From: Opitutaceae bacterium
GTDB lineage: Bacteria > Verrucomicrobiota > Verrucomicrobiia > Opitutales > Opitutaceae
Direction of reading: 5' to 3'
NCBI GenBank assembly: GCA_015075305.1
Contig: JABTUS010000001.1
Coordinates: forward strand, 372,001 to 436,000
DNA: 64,000 nucleotides
A program made the translations under genes and the position numbers. The notes under the pieces are model-generated. The model had not been told where the DNA came from and did no database searches. It saw only the letters and a program-made list of their open reading frames with translations. Each line of letters starts with the position of its first letter. Positions within the stretch are counted from its first letter, which is position 1. This document shows positions 51,893 through 60,900 of the stretch, one piece after another.

Positions 51893-52801
51893 TCAGGCAG
51901 GGGCGTCCAACGGCGGGCTGTCCGCGGAGGAATCCATCGGTGGAATCATAAGCGCCAGAAGATCCTTCTCCGCAGTCTCGCAGATGGTCTCGAGGGGCAG
52001 GTCGTTGCGGTCCCCGCCAAAAGGATTTTCGATCTCAACCCCGATTTCGTCGATTCCCATGAGAATGTAGGCGCTCAAAAGCGTGTAAAGGATGGTCATC
52101 CAACCAAAGGATCCCACCAGCGCGAAAGGCAGCGTCAGGAGGTAAAGGACAAGGGCCCTGCGGAGGTGAACCACATAGGCGAACGGCAGCGGCGTGTTCT
52201 TGATGCGCTCGCACTCTCCAATCTGCTCGAGCAGACTACGGACCATGCCATCAATGGCAATCACCGCGCGTTCCGCAAACGTTCCCGCGGGACGATTCTC
52301 AACCAGGGGCGCGGTGATTCGCATCGCCACGGCGGTGGGCACATGGGGGGCGGAAAGCACCCCCTCCACCTCCGCCGCCGGCAATCGCCGCACCATCGGC
52401 CCAAGTCCGCGGCCTCCGCGCAGCGAGTGCATGCACGCGTAGGGGAAGGCTGCGGTCCACAGGATGACCGCATTGCTGAGCGCCGGATGCCCCCCGAGCA
52501 GGGTGCGGGAGGAGCGCGCAATGTTGCGGCTTTCGTTCAGGATCCGAGCCCACGACTTCCGCCCCTCCCAATAGCGGTCATACGAGGAGTTCGTGCGAAA
52601 CACCAGCAGCAGTCCGAGGGCGACACCGATCAATGCATGCACCGTTGGAGGAATCTCAATGTGCCGCACATACCGATGCAGCGCCACCACACAAACGCTC
52701 CAGGCAACAACCACTCCAACGCGCAGAAATACCTTCGGGGAAATCGTGCCGCGAATCGCGAAAATCTGCGAGGACCAGCGATTCGGATCGTAGCTAATCA
52801 T
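51893..52801 (-). CDS. Bestrophin-family ion channel (UPF0187)
   Basis: A 302-residue membrane protein. The N-terminal stretch is followed by helices (VFLRVGVVVAWSVCVVALHR, PTVHALIGVALGLLLVFR). Bestrophin hallmarks are RTNSSYDRYWEGRKSW (near residue 70) and the C-terminal VEIENPFGGDRNDLPL (near 265). Bacterial bestrophins form pentameric channels for cations or anions. The gene lies 147 bp upstream of the RG-rich gene on the same strand, with its own promoter likely in the 135 bp before it. Confidence 0.92.
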   Translation of the reverse strand: MISYDPNRWSSQIFAIRGTISPKVFLRVGVVVAWSVCVVALHRYVRHIEIPPTVHALIGVALGLLLVFRTNSSYDRYWEGRKSWARILNESRNIARSSRTLLGGHPALSNAVILWTAAFPYACMHSLRGGRGLGPMVRRLPAAEVEGVLSAPHVPTAVAMRITAPLVENRPAGTFAERAVIAIDGMVRSLLEQIGECERIKNTPLPFAYVVHLRRALVLYLLTLPFALVGSFGWMTILYTLLSAYILMGIDEIGVEIENPFGGDRNDLPLETICETAEKDLLALMIPPMDSSADSPPLDAPA

Positions 52802-52937
52802 GCCGTGAATCTTGGGGTGCCATCCATTTCAGATGCATTCCCGCCTCCACGTAAAGTTAGAAGTGAAACTTCCCATATGTTTCATTCTCATCATCAATAA
52901 TTTACACTAGCAATAGCCGGACGGTCAGCGCGCGGGG

Positions 52938-55514
52938 TCAGCGCCACTCGTGGCGTGGATACCGGCGCGAGAGCTCCGCCTTCACCTGGGGATACATCTC
53001 CCTCCAGAAACGAGTGAGGTCATCCGTGATCTGGATCGGCCGGTGGTTCGGAGCCAGCACCTCGATCTTCACGGGAATCCGCCCATTGCCAACCGTGAAG
53101 GCGCCATCAACTCCATAGAGCTCCTGTATTCGTGCACTCAATACAGGCGGTCCCTCCGGCGGGTACGTCAGGCGCGACTTCCGCCCATTGGCCATCACCA
53201 GCCGCTCCGGCAGGTAGAGATCGAGGACTGCAAGCTGTTCAGCCGTGAGCCATTCCCGCAGCACGGGCATGACGGGTTTCTCCTTCACGGCTCGGGCCCC
53301 GCGCTCTCCATGGCAGATCTGCTCGATCAGTGTTACCCGGTCCTCCGGGCGTATCGGGTTGACCTCAAGTTCCGGAAACCATCCGGCCAGGCGGTTCACG
53401 CGCGTGATCCACTGCTCGACTGAATCATCCCACGCCTCGATCTTGATGCGTCCCTCAACAACCTCGCGGGCGAGCAGCACGGCCGCCTCGGTCAACGGTG
53501 CGTCGTCAGTGCTCGACTTTGCTTCCAATACAAGATCGCGAAACCGCTTCTCCCTCCGCGCGACTACACGCTTCATCTGGGAGTCGTAGACAACACCCTT
53601 CGTCTCCCGGAGGTCTCCGGGAAAGACCTCTGCAAGCCAGGACTCCTCCACGGCAGTGGCGAGCGACAGCAGCACATTCACCTCGCCCCCGCGGCCCTCG
53701 ATCTCGCTCACATCCGCGGCAACCAGCAGTGGTGCCTTCTGCACCGCGCTCTCCCTCGCCAGCACGCCCCTGCGGGCGTGCACGAGTTCGCAGCGCAGCG
53801 TGCCGGCATCCAGGCGCCTCGCGACCTGATCCGAAAATCCAGCCAGCACGCACTTGCGCACGGCGACTCCATCGAGGCCATGCTCCGCAGTATCCAGCCC
53901 TTCCCTGGACGCGATTTCCAGAAACTGCTCAAAGTGCGGACCCACCTGTCGTGCAGCCTGCGCATGAATGCCGATGCGCCGGCAGGCATCCACGCTGAAT
54001 CCCGCGCTCTCGGCGTGCCGCCAGGCGCGCATCAACAAAAAGAAATCGCTCTCAGCCTCCTCGCCCAGCGCATCCTCCCTTGCCTCCTCCACTTCCCTCG
54101 CGACTCCACGCAGAAGAAAGTTCCGCCCCTGCGTCAGAGCCGCCATGAGCGCCACCGATCGCACGCAACCGCGCCGGTCCGCCTCAAGCAGCATGCGCGC
54201 GTAGCGGGGATGAGCGGGAAAGCGCAGCATCTTTCTTCCGATCTCGGAAATGCCAGCGCGCGATGCTGAACCTCCGTCGTTCCCGTCCTCACACGGCATC
54301 AGCGCCCCAAGGTCCGCCAGAAGGCTCTCTGCTCTCGCCAGCGCCTTCGCGTCCGGTTTCTCAAGCCAGGGAAAATTCGCCACATCATCCACGCCGCCGG
54401 CCTTCAATGCCAGCACCACCTCCGCAAGATCCAGCCGCTTGACCTCCGGCAGCTCCTGCCGCGGCCGCAGCGCATGCTCCCGCTCGGTCCAGAGTCGCAC
54501 GCACAATCCGGGCGCCAGGCGCCCCGCGCGCCCCGCACGCTGGTCCGCGCTTGCCGCCGAAATCTTCTCTATCAGCAGCGTGTTGATCCCTCGATTCGCA
54601 TCAAACCGCGCCATGCGCGCGAGTCCGCTGTCGACCACCGCCGTGACACCCTCGATGGTCAGCGAGGTCTCCGCGACATTGGTGGAGACGATGATCTTCC
54701 GGGTCTGCGACGGCGCGACGGCGCGGTCCTGAGCCTCCGCCGACAACTCCCCATGAAGCGGAACAGCGATGAAATCACGCAGCAGGCGCGAGCCGCCTAG
54801 CGCCTGGATCGTGCGGTTGATCTCGTATGCCCCGGGCATGAACACAAGCAGGTCCCCCGGCGTCCTGTCCGCGATGCGCTCACACTGCTCCCGCGCCACC
54901 TCCCAGACCGGATGCTGGTCGAAATTGACCGACCGCTCCAGGTACTCGATCGAAACCGGGAAACTTCTTCCCTCCGAGGAAAGCACCTCGCAGGGGGCGA
55001 GGTGCGCGCGAAGCATGCCGGCGTCGAGCGTCGCCGACATGACGATGAGCTTCAGGTCGGGGCGTGCGTCCCTCTGGATCTGCAGTGCGCGCGCCAGTGA
55101 AATGTCGCCGTGGAGATGCCTCTCGTGAAACTCGTCGAACACGATGACATCGACTCCACGCAGGCCGGAGTCGAACGACATCTGCCGCAGCAGCACGCCT
55201 TCGGTCACAAACCGGATCCTCGTGCGCGCGCTGGTGCGAGCATCCAGGCGTATCTGATATCCCACGACACCGCCCAGGGAATCGCCCAGCTCGCGCGCTA
55301 CGCGCGCCGCGAGCATGCGCGTGGCCAGGCGCCGCGGCTGAAGCACGACGATCTCGCCGCGCTCTCCCGCAAAGCCGTGCCTGAGGAGCATCTGCGGAAT
55401 CTGCGTGGATTTTCCCGATCCGGTCGGCGCCTGCACGATCAGCCGCCCATTGGTCCGAAGCGCCGCCACCAGGGAGGACTCGAGTTCATAAACCGGGAGA
55501 TCGCGCGCGGACAT
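52938..55514 (-). CDS. hrpB: ATP-dependent helicase HrpB (DEAH-type)
   Basis: An 858-residue superfamily 2 helicase. Walker A is in QAPTGSGKSTQIPQ (near residue 29). The Walker B motif is DEFHERH, the usual HrpB form of the DEAH box. SATLDAGML, the VSTNVAETSLTIEGV block and QRAGRAGR follow. The HrpB-specific C-terminal domain ends GRIPVKIEVLAPNHRPIQITDDLTRFW. It is complete, unlike the HrpA-type gene at the left edge. Its cellular role is poorly defined even in E. coli. Confidence 0.95.
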   Translation of the reverse strand: MSARDLPVYELESSLVAALRTNGRLIVQAPTGSGKSTQIPQMLLRHGFAGERGEIVVLQPRRLATRMLAARVARELGDSLGGVVGYQIRLDARTSARTRIRFVTEGVLLRQMSFDSGLRGVDVIVFDEFHERHLHGDISLARALQIQRDARPDLKLIVMSATLDAGMLRAHLAPCEVLSSEGRSFPVSIEYLERSVNFDQHPVWEVAREQCERIADRTPGDLLVFMPGAYEINRTIQALGGSRLLRDFIAVPLHGELSAEAQDRAVAPSQTRKIIVSTNVAETSLTIEGVTAVVDSGLARMARFDANRGINTLLIEKISAASADQRAGRAGRLAPGLCVRLWTEREHALRPRQELPEVKRLDLAEVVLALKAGGVDDVANFPWLEKPDAKALARAESLLADLGALMPCEDGNDGGSASRAGISEIGRKMLRFPAHPRYARMLLEADRRGCVRSVALMAALTQGRNFLLRGVAREVEEAREDALGEEAESDFFLLMRAWRHAESAGFSVDACRRIGIHAQAARQVGPHFEQFLEIASREGLDTAEHGLDGVAVRKCVLAGFSDQVARRLDAGTLRCELVHARRGVLARESAVQKAPLLVAADVSEIEGRGGEVNVLLSLATAVEESWLAEVFPGDLRETKGVVYDSQMKRVVARREKRFRDLVLEAKSSTDDAPLTEAAVLLAREVVEGRIKIEAWDDSVEQWITRVNRLAGWFPELEVNPIRPEDRVTLIEQICHGERGARAVKEKPVMPVLREWLTAEQLAVLDLYLPERLVMANGRKSRLTYPPEGPPVLSARIQELYGVDGAFTVGNGRIPVKIEVLAPNHRPIQITDDLTRFWREMYPQVKAELSRRYPRHEWR

Positions 55515-55585
55515 GAAGGTGCACAGCGAAGCGGATCGACTCGTTGTGGCAAGCGGGGGATTCTGCCGCCGGTCACCGCTGTCCC

Positions 55586-56380
55586 ATGTTTCTCCTCAAA
55601 AAGCTCATCGCCTCACTCCTCATGCCGCTCTCCCTCGTCCTGCTCCTCCTCTGGACCGGGTGGTGGAAAACTCGCGGAGCGGCAAAGCGATCCATCGGAA
55701 GATGGCTTCTCCTTCTCGGCATCGCGGGACTGACACTCGCAGCGAACAAGGGCGTTGGGATTCTGCTGCTTCGCCCGCTCGAAGCACAGTTTCCCGCGCA
55801 GCCGACACTCAGCGCAGAAGGCACCATTCCGGCCTCCCTTGCGGCCTGCACCGCCATTGTCGTTCTCGGCGGTGGCCACTCTGACACGGCATCCCTGCCC
55901 GCCAGCAGCCGGCTCAGTTCGTCGGCGCTCTCACGCATCGTCGAGGGCTGCCGCCTCGCCCGGGCGCTTCCCCACGCACAACTGTGGACAAGCGGACCCG
56001 GCGTATCCAGGCGTGGCGCGACGCACGCCAGCCTGCTCGCCGAAGTGGCGGTGCAACTGGGGGTATCTGAGCACCGGATTCGACGGATCGAGTCCGGCTA
56101 CGACACGCAAGGCGAAGCGCGTGCATTCGCCCAGGGTCTCGACCACGGCGCACGCATCGCTCTGGTCACTTCCGCCTGGCACATGCCGCGAGCCGTTGCT
56201 TTGTTCAGACGCGCCGGACTCAAGGTCGTTCCGTGTCCGACCGACTTCGCCGTGCGCATCAATTCCGAATTCAACGCATGGGACTATCTCGGCTGCGATC
56301 TCACGGGACTCGAACGTACCCAGAAGGCGGTCTACGAATACCTTGGACTCCTTTGGGCGAAGATCCGTGGCAGGCTGTGA
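55586..56380 (+). CDS. DUF218/YdcF-ElyC-like membrane protein
   Basis: A 264-residue protein. Two N-terminal membrane segments (LIASLLMPLSLVLLLLW, WLLLLGIAGLTLAANKG) are followed by a DUF218 domain. That domain shows AIVVLGGGHSD (near residue 92), LWTSGPGVSRRGATHA and IALVTSAWHMPRAVALFRRAGL. The family includes ElyC and SanA, linked to envelope and peptidoglycan precursor integrity. ATG 55586 is used. It is divergent from hrpB across 71 bp. Confidence 0.9.
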   Translation: MFLLKKLIASLLMPLSLVLLLLWTGWWKTRGAAKRSIGRWLLLLGIAGLTLAANKGVGILLLRPLEAQFPAQPTLSAEGTIPASLAACTAIVVLGGGHSDTASLPASSRLSSSALSRIVEGCRLARALPHAQLWTSGPGVSRRGATHASLLAEVAVQLGVSEHRIRRIESGYDTQGEARAFAQGLDHGARIALVTSAWHMPRAVALFRRAGLKVVPCPTDFAVRINSEFNAWDYLGCDLTGLERTQKAVYEYLGLLWAKIRGRL

Positions 56381-56464
56381 GCCCTGCGAATAGACACTTG
56401 CCTGTCAGCGTGGTCCGGCTGAATTTTCAGATTCGATGATTCGATCCAACGCCTCTGGAATTTT

Positions 56465-57985
56465 ATGAAATCCCTGCTCCGTTCCGCCCTGCTCGCCACG
56501 ATCCTGCTTCCCGTTCTGCAACTGACGGCCGCCGGCACATCCCATCCAAACATCATTGTCATCCTCGCGGATGACCTCGGTTATGGAGACATATCGTGTT
56601 ACGGCGCCACGCGCGTGAAGACCCCCAATATCGATCGCGTGGCCCGGGAGGGAATTCGCTTCACGGACGCCCATGCCACGTCAGCCACCTGCACACCCTC
56701 GCGCTTCTCGCTCCTCACCGGAGAGTATGCCTGGCGCTACCCAAACACCGGAATTGCTCCAGGCGATGCGACGGCCTTGATCAAACCGGGACGCACCACC
56801 CTGCCGGGTCTCCTCAAGGCCGCGGGCTATGCGACCGCAGCAGTTGGCAAATGGCACCTGGGGCTTGGCGAGGGAAAGCCGGACTGGAATGGTGAGCTGA
56901 AACCCGGTCCGCTCGAAATCGGTTTCGACTACTGTTTCCTTATGCCGGCGACCGCCGATCGCGTGCCCTGCGTTTTCGTCGAAAACCATCGTGTCGTCGG
57001 ACTCGATCCCAAGGATCCGATCGAGGTCAGTTTCGCCGGTCCCATCGGCCATGAGCCAACGGGCAAGTCAAACCCCGAACTTCTCCGCGTACATCCAAGT
57101 CACGGGCACGACCAGACCATCGTGAATGGCATCAGCCGCATTGGATACATGTCGGGCGGACACTCCGCGCGCTGGGTTGATGAAGACCTTGCAAAGACAT
57201 TTGTGGAGAAGAGCACCGACTTCATCACAAAGCACAGGGACCAGCCTTTCTTTCTCTACCTGGCGACCCACGACATCCACGTCCCGCGTCCGCCAAACGC
57301 AAAATTCGCGGGCAAGAGCCCCATGGGACCTCGCGGCGATGTGATCCTGCAGCTCGACTGGACCGTCGGCGAAATTCTCAAGACGCTCGAACGTTTGAAG
57401 CTTTCCGACAACACTCTCCTGATTTTCACAAGCGACAACGGACCCGTGGTGGACGACGGCTACAAGGAACAAGCCGTCGAGCTTTTGGGCAGCCACCGCC
57501 CGAGCGGTCCCTGGCGCGGAGGCAAATACAGCATATTTGAAGCCGGGACCCGCGTGCCGATGCTCGTGCGCTGGCCTGCGCGCGTTAAGCCAGCCGTGTC
57601 CGACGCCATTGTCAGCCAGGTCGATTTCGCCGCATCGTTTGCAGCCCTGGTCGGCCAGCCTCTCGCCAAGGGCGATGTTCCCGACAGCCAGAACGAACTG
57701 CGCGCCCTACTGGGTGAATCCAAGGCGGGGCGCTCTGAACTGGTCGAACATGCCGGCGTGCTTTCCCTAAGAGAAGGAAACTGGAAGTACATCTCGCCCG
57801 GCAAGGGACCCGCGATGAGCTTGAACACAAACATCGAACTGGGCAATCTCCCCAAGCCGCAACTCTACGATCTCTCGGTCGATCCAGGTGAGACCCACAA
57901 CCTCGCCGACAAGCACCCCGAAATCGTGAGCAAACTCCGCGATCGCCTGGAGGCCATCCGCAGGGCCGGCACCTCGCGGACATAG
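56465..57985 (+). CDS. Secreted sulfatase (formylglycine type)
   Basis: A 506-residue protein with a signal peptide (residues 1-23, ending LTAAG). The core has metal ligands in IVILADDLGYGD. The formylglycine motif is CTPSR in SATCTPSRFSLLTGEYAWR (near 78). AAVGKWHLGLG, LYLATHDIHVP and FTSDNGPV follow in canonical order, and the C-terminal LYDLSVDPGETHNLADKHPE is typical. It would cut sulfate esters from polysaccharides in the periplasm or outside. It is shorter than the sulfatase at 41725-43932 and lacks its beta-rich extension. Confidence 0.93.
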   Translation: MKSLLRSALLATILLPVLQLTAAGTSHPNIIVILADDLGYGDISCYGATRVKTPNIDRVAREGIRFTDAHATSATCTPSRFSLLTGEYAWRYPNTGIAPGDATALIKPGRTTLPGLLKAAGYATAAVGKWHLGLGEGKPDWNGELKPGPLEIGFDYCFLMPATADRVPCVFVENHRVVGLDPKDPIEVSFAGPIGHEPTGKSNPELLRVHPSHGHDQTIVNGISRIGYMSGGHSARWVDEDLAKTFVEKSTDFITKHRDQPFFLYLATHDIHVPRPPNAKFAGKSPMGPRGDVILQLDWTVGEILKTLERLKLSDNTLLIFTSDNGPVVDDGYKEQAVELLGSHRPSGPWRGGKYSIFEAGTRVPMLVRWPARVKPAVSDAIVSQVDFAASFAALVGQPLAKGDVPDSQNELRALLGESKAGRSELVEHAGVLSLREGNWKYISPGKGPAMSLNTNIELGNLPKPQLYDLSVDPGETHNLADKHPEIVSKLRDRLEAIRRAGTSRT

Positions 57986-58022
57986 ACACGCCGGTGCGCA
58001 GGTCGAACAGGTCGCGAGTACG

Positions 58023-58595
58023 CTATCTCTGACGCCCCGTTTTTCGGGACATCGGCTTTGTCGGGACGGCTTTCTTCTTCGCCTTCGTCCCTGCGGCCGA
58101 CTTCGCCGCTTTCGGCGGCTTCATTGCGGCTGGGCGTCTGGTAGACTTGATCGACGTCGTCTTCTTTTTCGTCCTTGGCTTCGCTCCTGCCCTTGCCGGC
58201 TTCGCGGATTCCGCATCCGGGTTCAACAACCGGCTGAGCGACAGCTCCTCCGCATCCTTCCACAGGTTTTCCAGCCGGTACTCGTCCCGCTTCTCCCGCG
58301 TGAACAGATGAATCATCACCTGGTAGGCATCAACCACCGTCCACCCACTGCCCGGTTCACCCGTATCCATTCCGGCAATACGCGCTTTGCGGGAATCGAG
58401 GACCTTCTCCAGTTCGATTCTCAACGCACGCAGATGCGGCTCGGAGGTCCCGGTCGCCAGCACAAGAAAGTCCGTTATCGTCGATTGTTCGGACACCCGC
58501 AGAACGCGCAGGTCGACAGCCTTCTTCTCATCGAGGACACGGATGATTTCCCGCACCAGGCTGATTTCGGAGGAAGAATCGGAAGACATATTCAT
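58023..58595 (-). CDS. rsfS: Ribosome silencing factor RsfS with basic C-terminal tail
   Basis: A 190-residue protein. The RsfS core spans about residues 10-120, with VLRVSEQSTITDFLVLATGTSEPHLRAL and GWTVVDAYQVMIHLFTREKRDEYRLENLWKDAE. It blocks 30S-50S joining in starvation. The last 60 residues are a Lys/Ala/Pro-rich basic tail (TKKKTTSIKSTRRPAAMKPP), unusual for RsfS (normally about 105-130 residues). The ATG overlaps the nadD stop (ATGA), the common nadD-rsfS arrangement. Confidence 0.93.
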   Translation of the reverse strand: MNMSSDSSSEISLVREIIRVLDEKKAVDLRVLRVSEQSTITDFLVLATGTSEPHLRALRIELEKVLDSRKARIAGMDTGEPGSGWTVVDAYQVMIHLFTREKRDEYRLENLWKDAEELSLSRLLNPDAESAKPARAGAKPRTKKKTTSIKSTRRPAAMKPPKAAKSAAGTKAKKKAVPTKPMSRKTGRQR

Positions 58596-59170
58596 CGATA
58601 CAACTGCTTCTGACGAATGTGCACAATGGCCTTGTGGGGAATAAAATAATCCAGGGACAGGCCGTTTCGAGCCCGTTGACGCAATTCGGTTGAACTGATC
58701 TCAACCAGGTGTCCGTCACACCGGATCAATCGAAGGCCTGGAATGGCTGGCGCGACTTTTGCAGGATGGCCCGGGCGCTCAAGGAAGATGAACTTGATCA
58801 AGGTGGCCAGGATTTCGATGTCCTTCCAAAGATGCATCTTGGGGAGCTGATCTCCCCCAATGATCCAATAGAGATCATCTTTCGGAAACTGCTCCCGGTA
58901 ATGCCGGACTGAATCGATGGTGTAACTAGTCCCCCCCTTTTTCAGTTCGAAATCAGATATTTCGAATCGATGATCCCATTCAATCGCCGCCCTGAGCATG
59001 GACAGGCGATCCTCCGCTGAAGACTGAGTTTCCTGCGGCTTCAGTGGTGCCTGTGCCGCCGGAACCAGAAACAGCCGGTCCATCCGATGCTGCTCATACA
59101 CATCCTGAGCTGCAATAAGATGGCCAAAATGGACTGGATCGAAGCTGCCGCCAAGAAACCCGATTTTCAC
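58592..59170 (-). CDS. nadD: Nicotinate-nucleotide adenylyltransferase NadD
   Basis: A 192-residue nucleotidyltransferase. It opens GFLGGSFDPVHFGHLIAAQD (residues 4-23), holding the GSFDPxHxGH signature. GGDQLPKMHLWKDIEIL follows, and ISSTELRQR (ISST-type) is near residue 158. It makes NaAD from NaMN. The GTG at 59170 is chosen because the longer in-frame reading upstream has no similarity to the family. It overlaps rsfS by 4 bases. Confidence 0.95.
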   Translation of the reverse strand: MKIGFLGGSFDPVHFGHLIAAQDVYEQHRMDRLFLVPAAQAPLKPQETQSSAEDRLSMLRAAIEWDHRFEISDFELKKGGTSYTIDSVRHYREQFPKDDLYWIIGGDQLPKMHLWKDIEILATLIKFIFLERPGHPAKVAPAIPGLRLIRCDGHLVEISSTELRQRARNGLSLDYFIPHKAIVHIRQKQLYR

Positions 59171-59513
59171 GCGAGTCCGACCGTGGCCGAGGCATTCAAC
59201 GCGGGCAAGGCCACGTTTTTGCCAGATCTCTGAGGTCCGATGTAAGAAATCGCAAAGAACTGCCACTCTCATGAAAACGCATGGCGTTGCCATGCGCTGA
59301 CATAGTCCGCACCTATGACGCTTTCATTTGAAGGGGCACGTTCCGTCGTGACCTGGGATCGGGCGTCGCGTGACGTCGAAAGGTGAATGCCAGAATTCAC
59401 CGTCTCCCACTTGCCGCTTCCGACCTCTGACTTTCGTCCTCCGACCGTTGACCTCCCCGCATATCTCCATCTCAGGCATTGACGGAAAATTGCCTCAACC
59501 GTTCTCTAGGGGA
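59171..59513. promoter_or_regulatory. 343-bp divergent region between nadD and pyrH
   Basis: It must hold promoters for both genes. An open frame in phase with pyrH runs through part of it from 59370 but has no family similarity, so pyrH is taken to start at 59514. Two direct repeats, CCGACCTCTGAC (59420-59431) and CCGACCGTTGAC (59441-59452), lie 21 bp apart. No gene or RNA is recognised. Confidence 0.5.
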
Positions 59514-60251
59514 ATGAGTGAAATTCCGACGGCTTCACCTTCCGTTAAATACAAACGCATCGTGCTCAAACTCTCGGGGGAGGTTCTACGGGGCAAGTCG
59601 GTGGATCCCATTGACGCCAGCGTGCTGGAACGCATCTGCGAACAGATAAAGGACATTCACCAGCTCGGCGTGCAAATTTGTGTCGTCATTGGCGGCGGAA
59701 ACATCTTCCGCGGGCTCGCCGGAGAAAAGCGCGGCGTTGATCGTACAACCGGCGATTACATGGGCATGCTCGCGACCGTCATCAACTCCCTGGCGCTGAT
59801 GGACTGCCTCGAAAAAATGGGTGTCACCACTCGCGTGCAAAGCGCCATTCCAATGAATCAGGTCGCGGAGCCCTTCATCCTTCGCCGAGCGATCCGGCAC
59901 CTGGAAAAGGGTCGCGTCGTCATCTTCGCCGCAGGCACAGGCAACCCCTATTTCTCCACCGACACCACCGCCGCCTTGCGGGCATCAGAAATGCACGCCG
60001 AGATCATCATGAAGGCCACCAAGGTGGACGGAATCTACGACAAGGATCCGAAGAAACATCCCAACGCCGTCAAATTCGACGAAATCACTTTCGTCGATGC
60101 ACTCCGGCAGCGCCTCAACGTCATGGATTCGACCGCCTTTTCGCTCTGCCTCGACAACAACGTGCCCATTCTCGTGTTCGACCTGAACGAAAAACACGCC
60201 ATTCGCAGGGCAGTCCTCGGTGAAAAAATCGGGACCCTCGTGCGCAGTTGA
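59514..60251 (+). CDS. pyrH: Uridylate kinase PyrH
   Basis: A 245-residue amino-acid-kinase-fold protein. The phosphate-binding start is [14 protein letters not shown] (near residue 15), followed by [10 protein letters not shown] (near 58) and [17 protein letters not shown]. The acceptor/ATP region has [21 protein letters not shown] and [13 protein letters not shown]. It makes UDP from UMP. It starts the pyrH-frr-proB run; frr begins 55 bp later. Confidence 0.96.
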   Translation: MSEIPTASPSVKYKRIVLKLSGEVLRGKSVDPIDASVLERICEQIKDIHQLGVQICVVIGGGNIFRGLAGEKRGVDRTTGDYMGMLATVINSLALMDCLEKMGVTTRVQSAIPMNQVAEPFILRRAIRHLEKGRVVIFAAGTGNPYFSTDTTAALRASEMHAEIIMKATKVDGIYDKDPKKHPNAVKFDEITFVDALRQRLNVMDSTAFSLCLDNNVPILVFDLNEKHAIRRAVLGEKIGTLVRS

Positions 60252-60306
60252 CCCCACACGACGCGTTTGCAGTCCCGACCGTTTGTCATCATTCTCCCGT
60301 CCAACC

Positions 60307-60852
60307 ATGTCTCATCCGATACTTTCCGAAACGCAGGGCCGCATGAAGAAGGCCATCGAGCATACGCTGCATGAATTCAGCACCATTCACACCGGCAAGG
60401 CCAGCCCGGGAATGGTGGAGTCCGTCATGGTCGAGGCTTACGGATCGACAATGCGACTCAAGGAATGCGCCGCCATCAGCACGCCCGATCCCCGCACGAT
60501 CGTCATTCAGCCGTGGGACAAGGGCCTCGCGCAGGCAGTGATCAAGGGCATTCAAACCGCCAACCTGGGCTTCAACCCTACGATGGATGGCGGCATCGTC
60601 CGCATTCCTCTGCCCGAGATGAGCCGGGAACGGCGCCAGGAGTTCGTCAAGGTCGCCAACCGACTCGCCGAGGAGGGTCGCGTCCATGTGCGCAACATCC
60701 GCCGCGACGCCATCGAATCCACGAAGAAGGCCAGGCTTCCCGAGGACGAAAGCAAGCGCCTGGAGAAAGACATTCAGAACGCGACCGACAAGGCGATCGC
60801 CGACATCAACCAGCATCTTGTCAGCAAGGAAAAGGAGCTGACAACCGTCTGA
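60307..60852 (+). CDS. frr: Ribosome recycling factor
   Basis: A 181-residue protein of usual length. It has MKKAIEHTLHEFSTIHTGKASPGMVE and the conserved GRVHVRNIRRDAIESTKK (near residue 122). It splits post-termination ribosomes together with EF-G. pyrH followed by frr is a widely conserved gene order. Confidence 0.97.
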   Translation: MSHPILSETQGRMKKAIEHTLHEFSTIHTGKASPGMVESVMVEAYGSTMRLKECAAISTPDPRTIVIQPWDKGLAQAVIKGIQTANLGFNPTMDGGIVRIPLPEMSRERRQEFVKVANRLAEEGRVHVRNIRRDAIESTKKARLPEDESKRLEKDIQNATDKAIADINQHLVSKEKELTTV

Positions 60853-60900
60853 TATCAGCGCGTCTCCGCCATCACACGGAACGCATCGCCTGGTCTCTCC

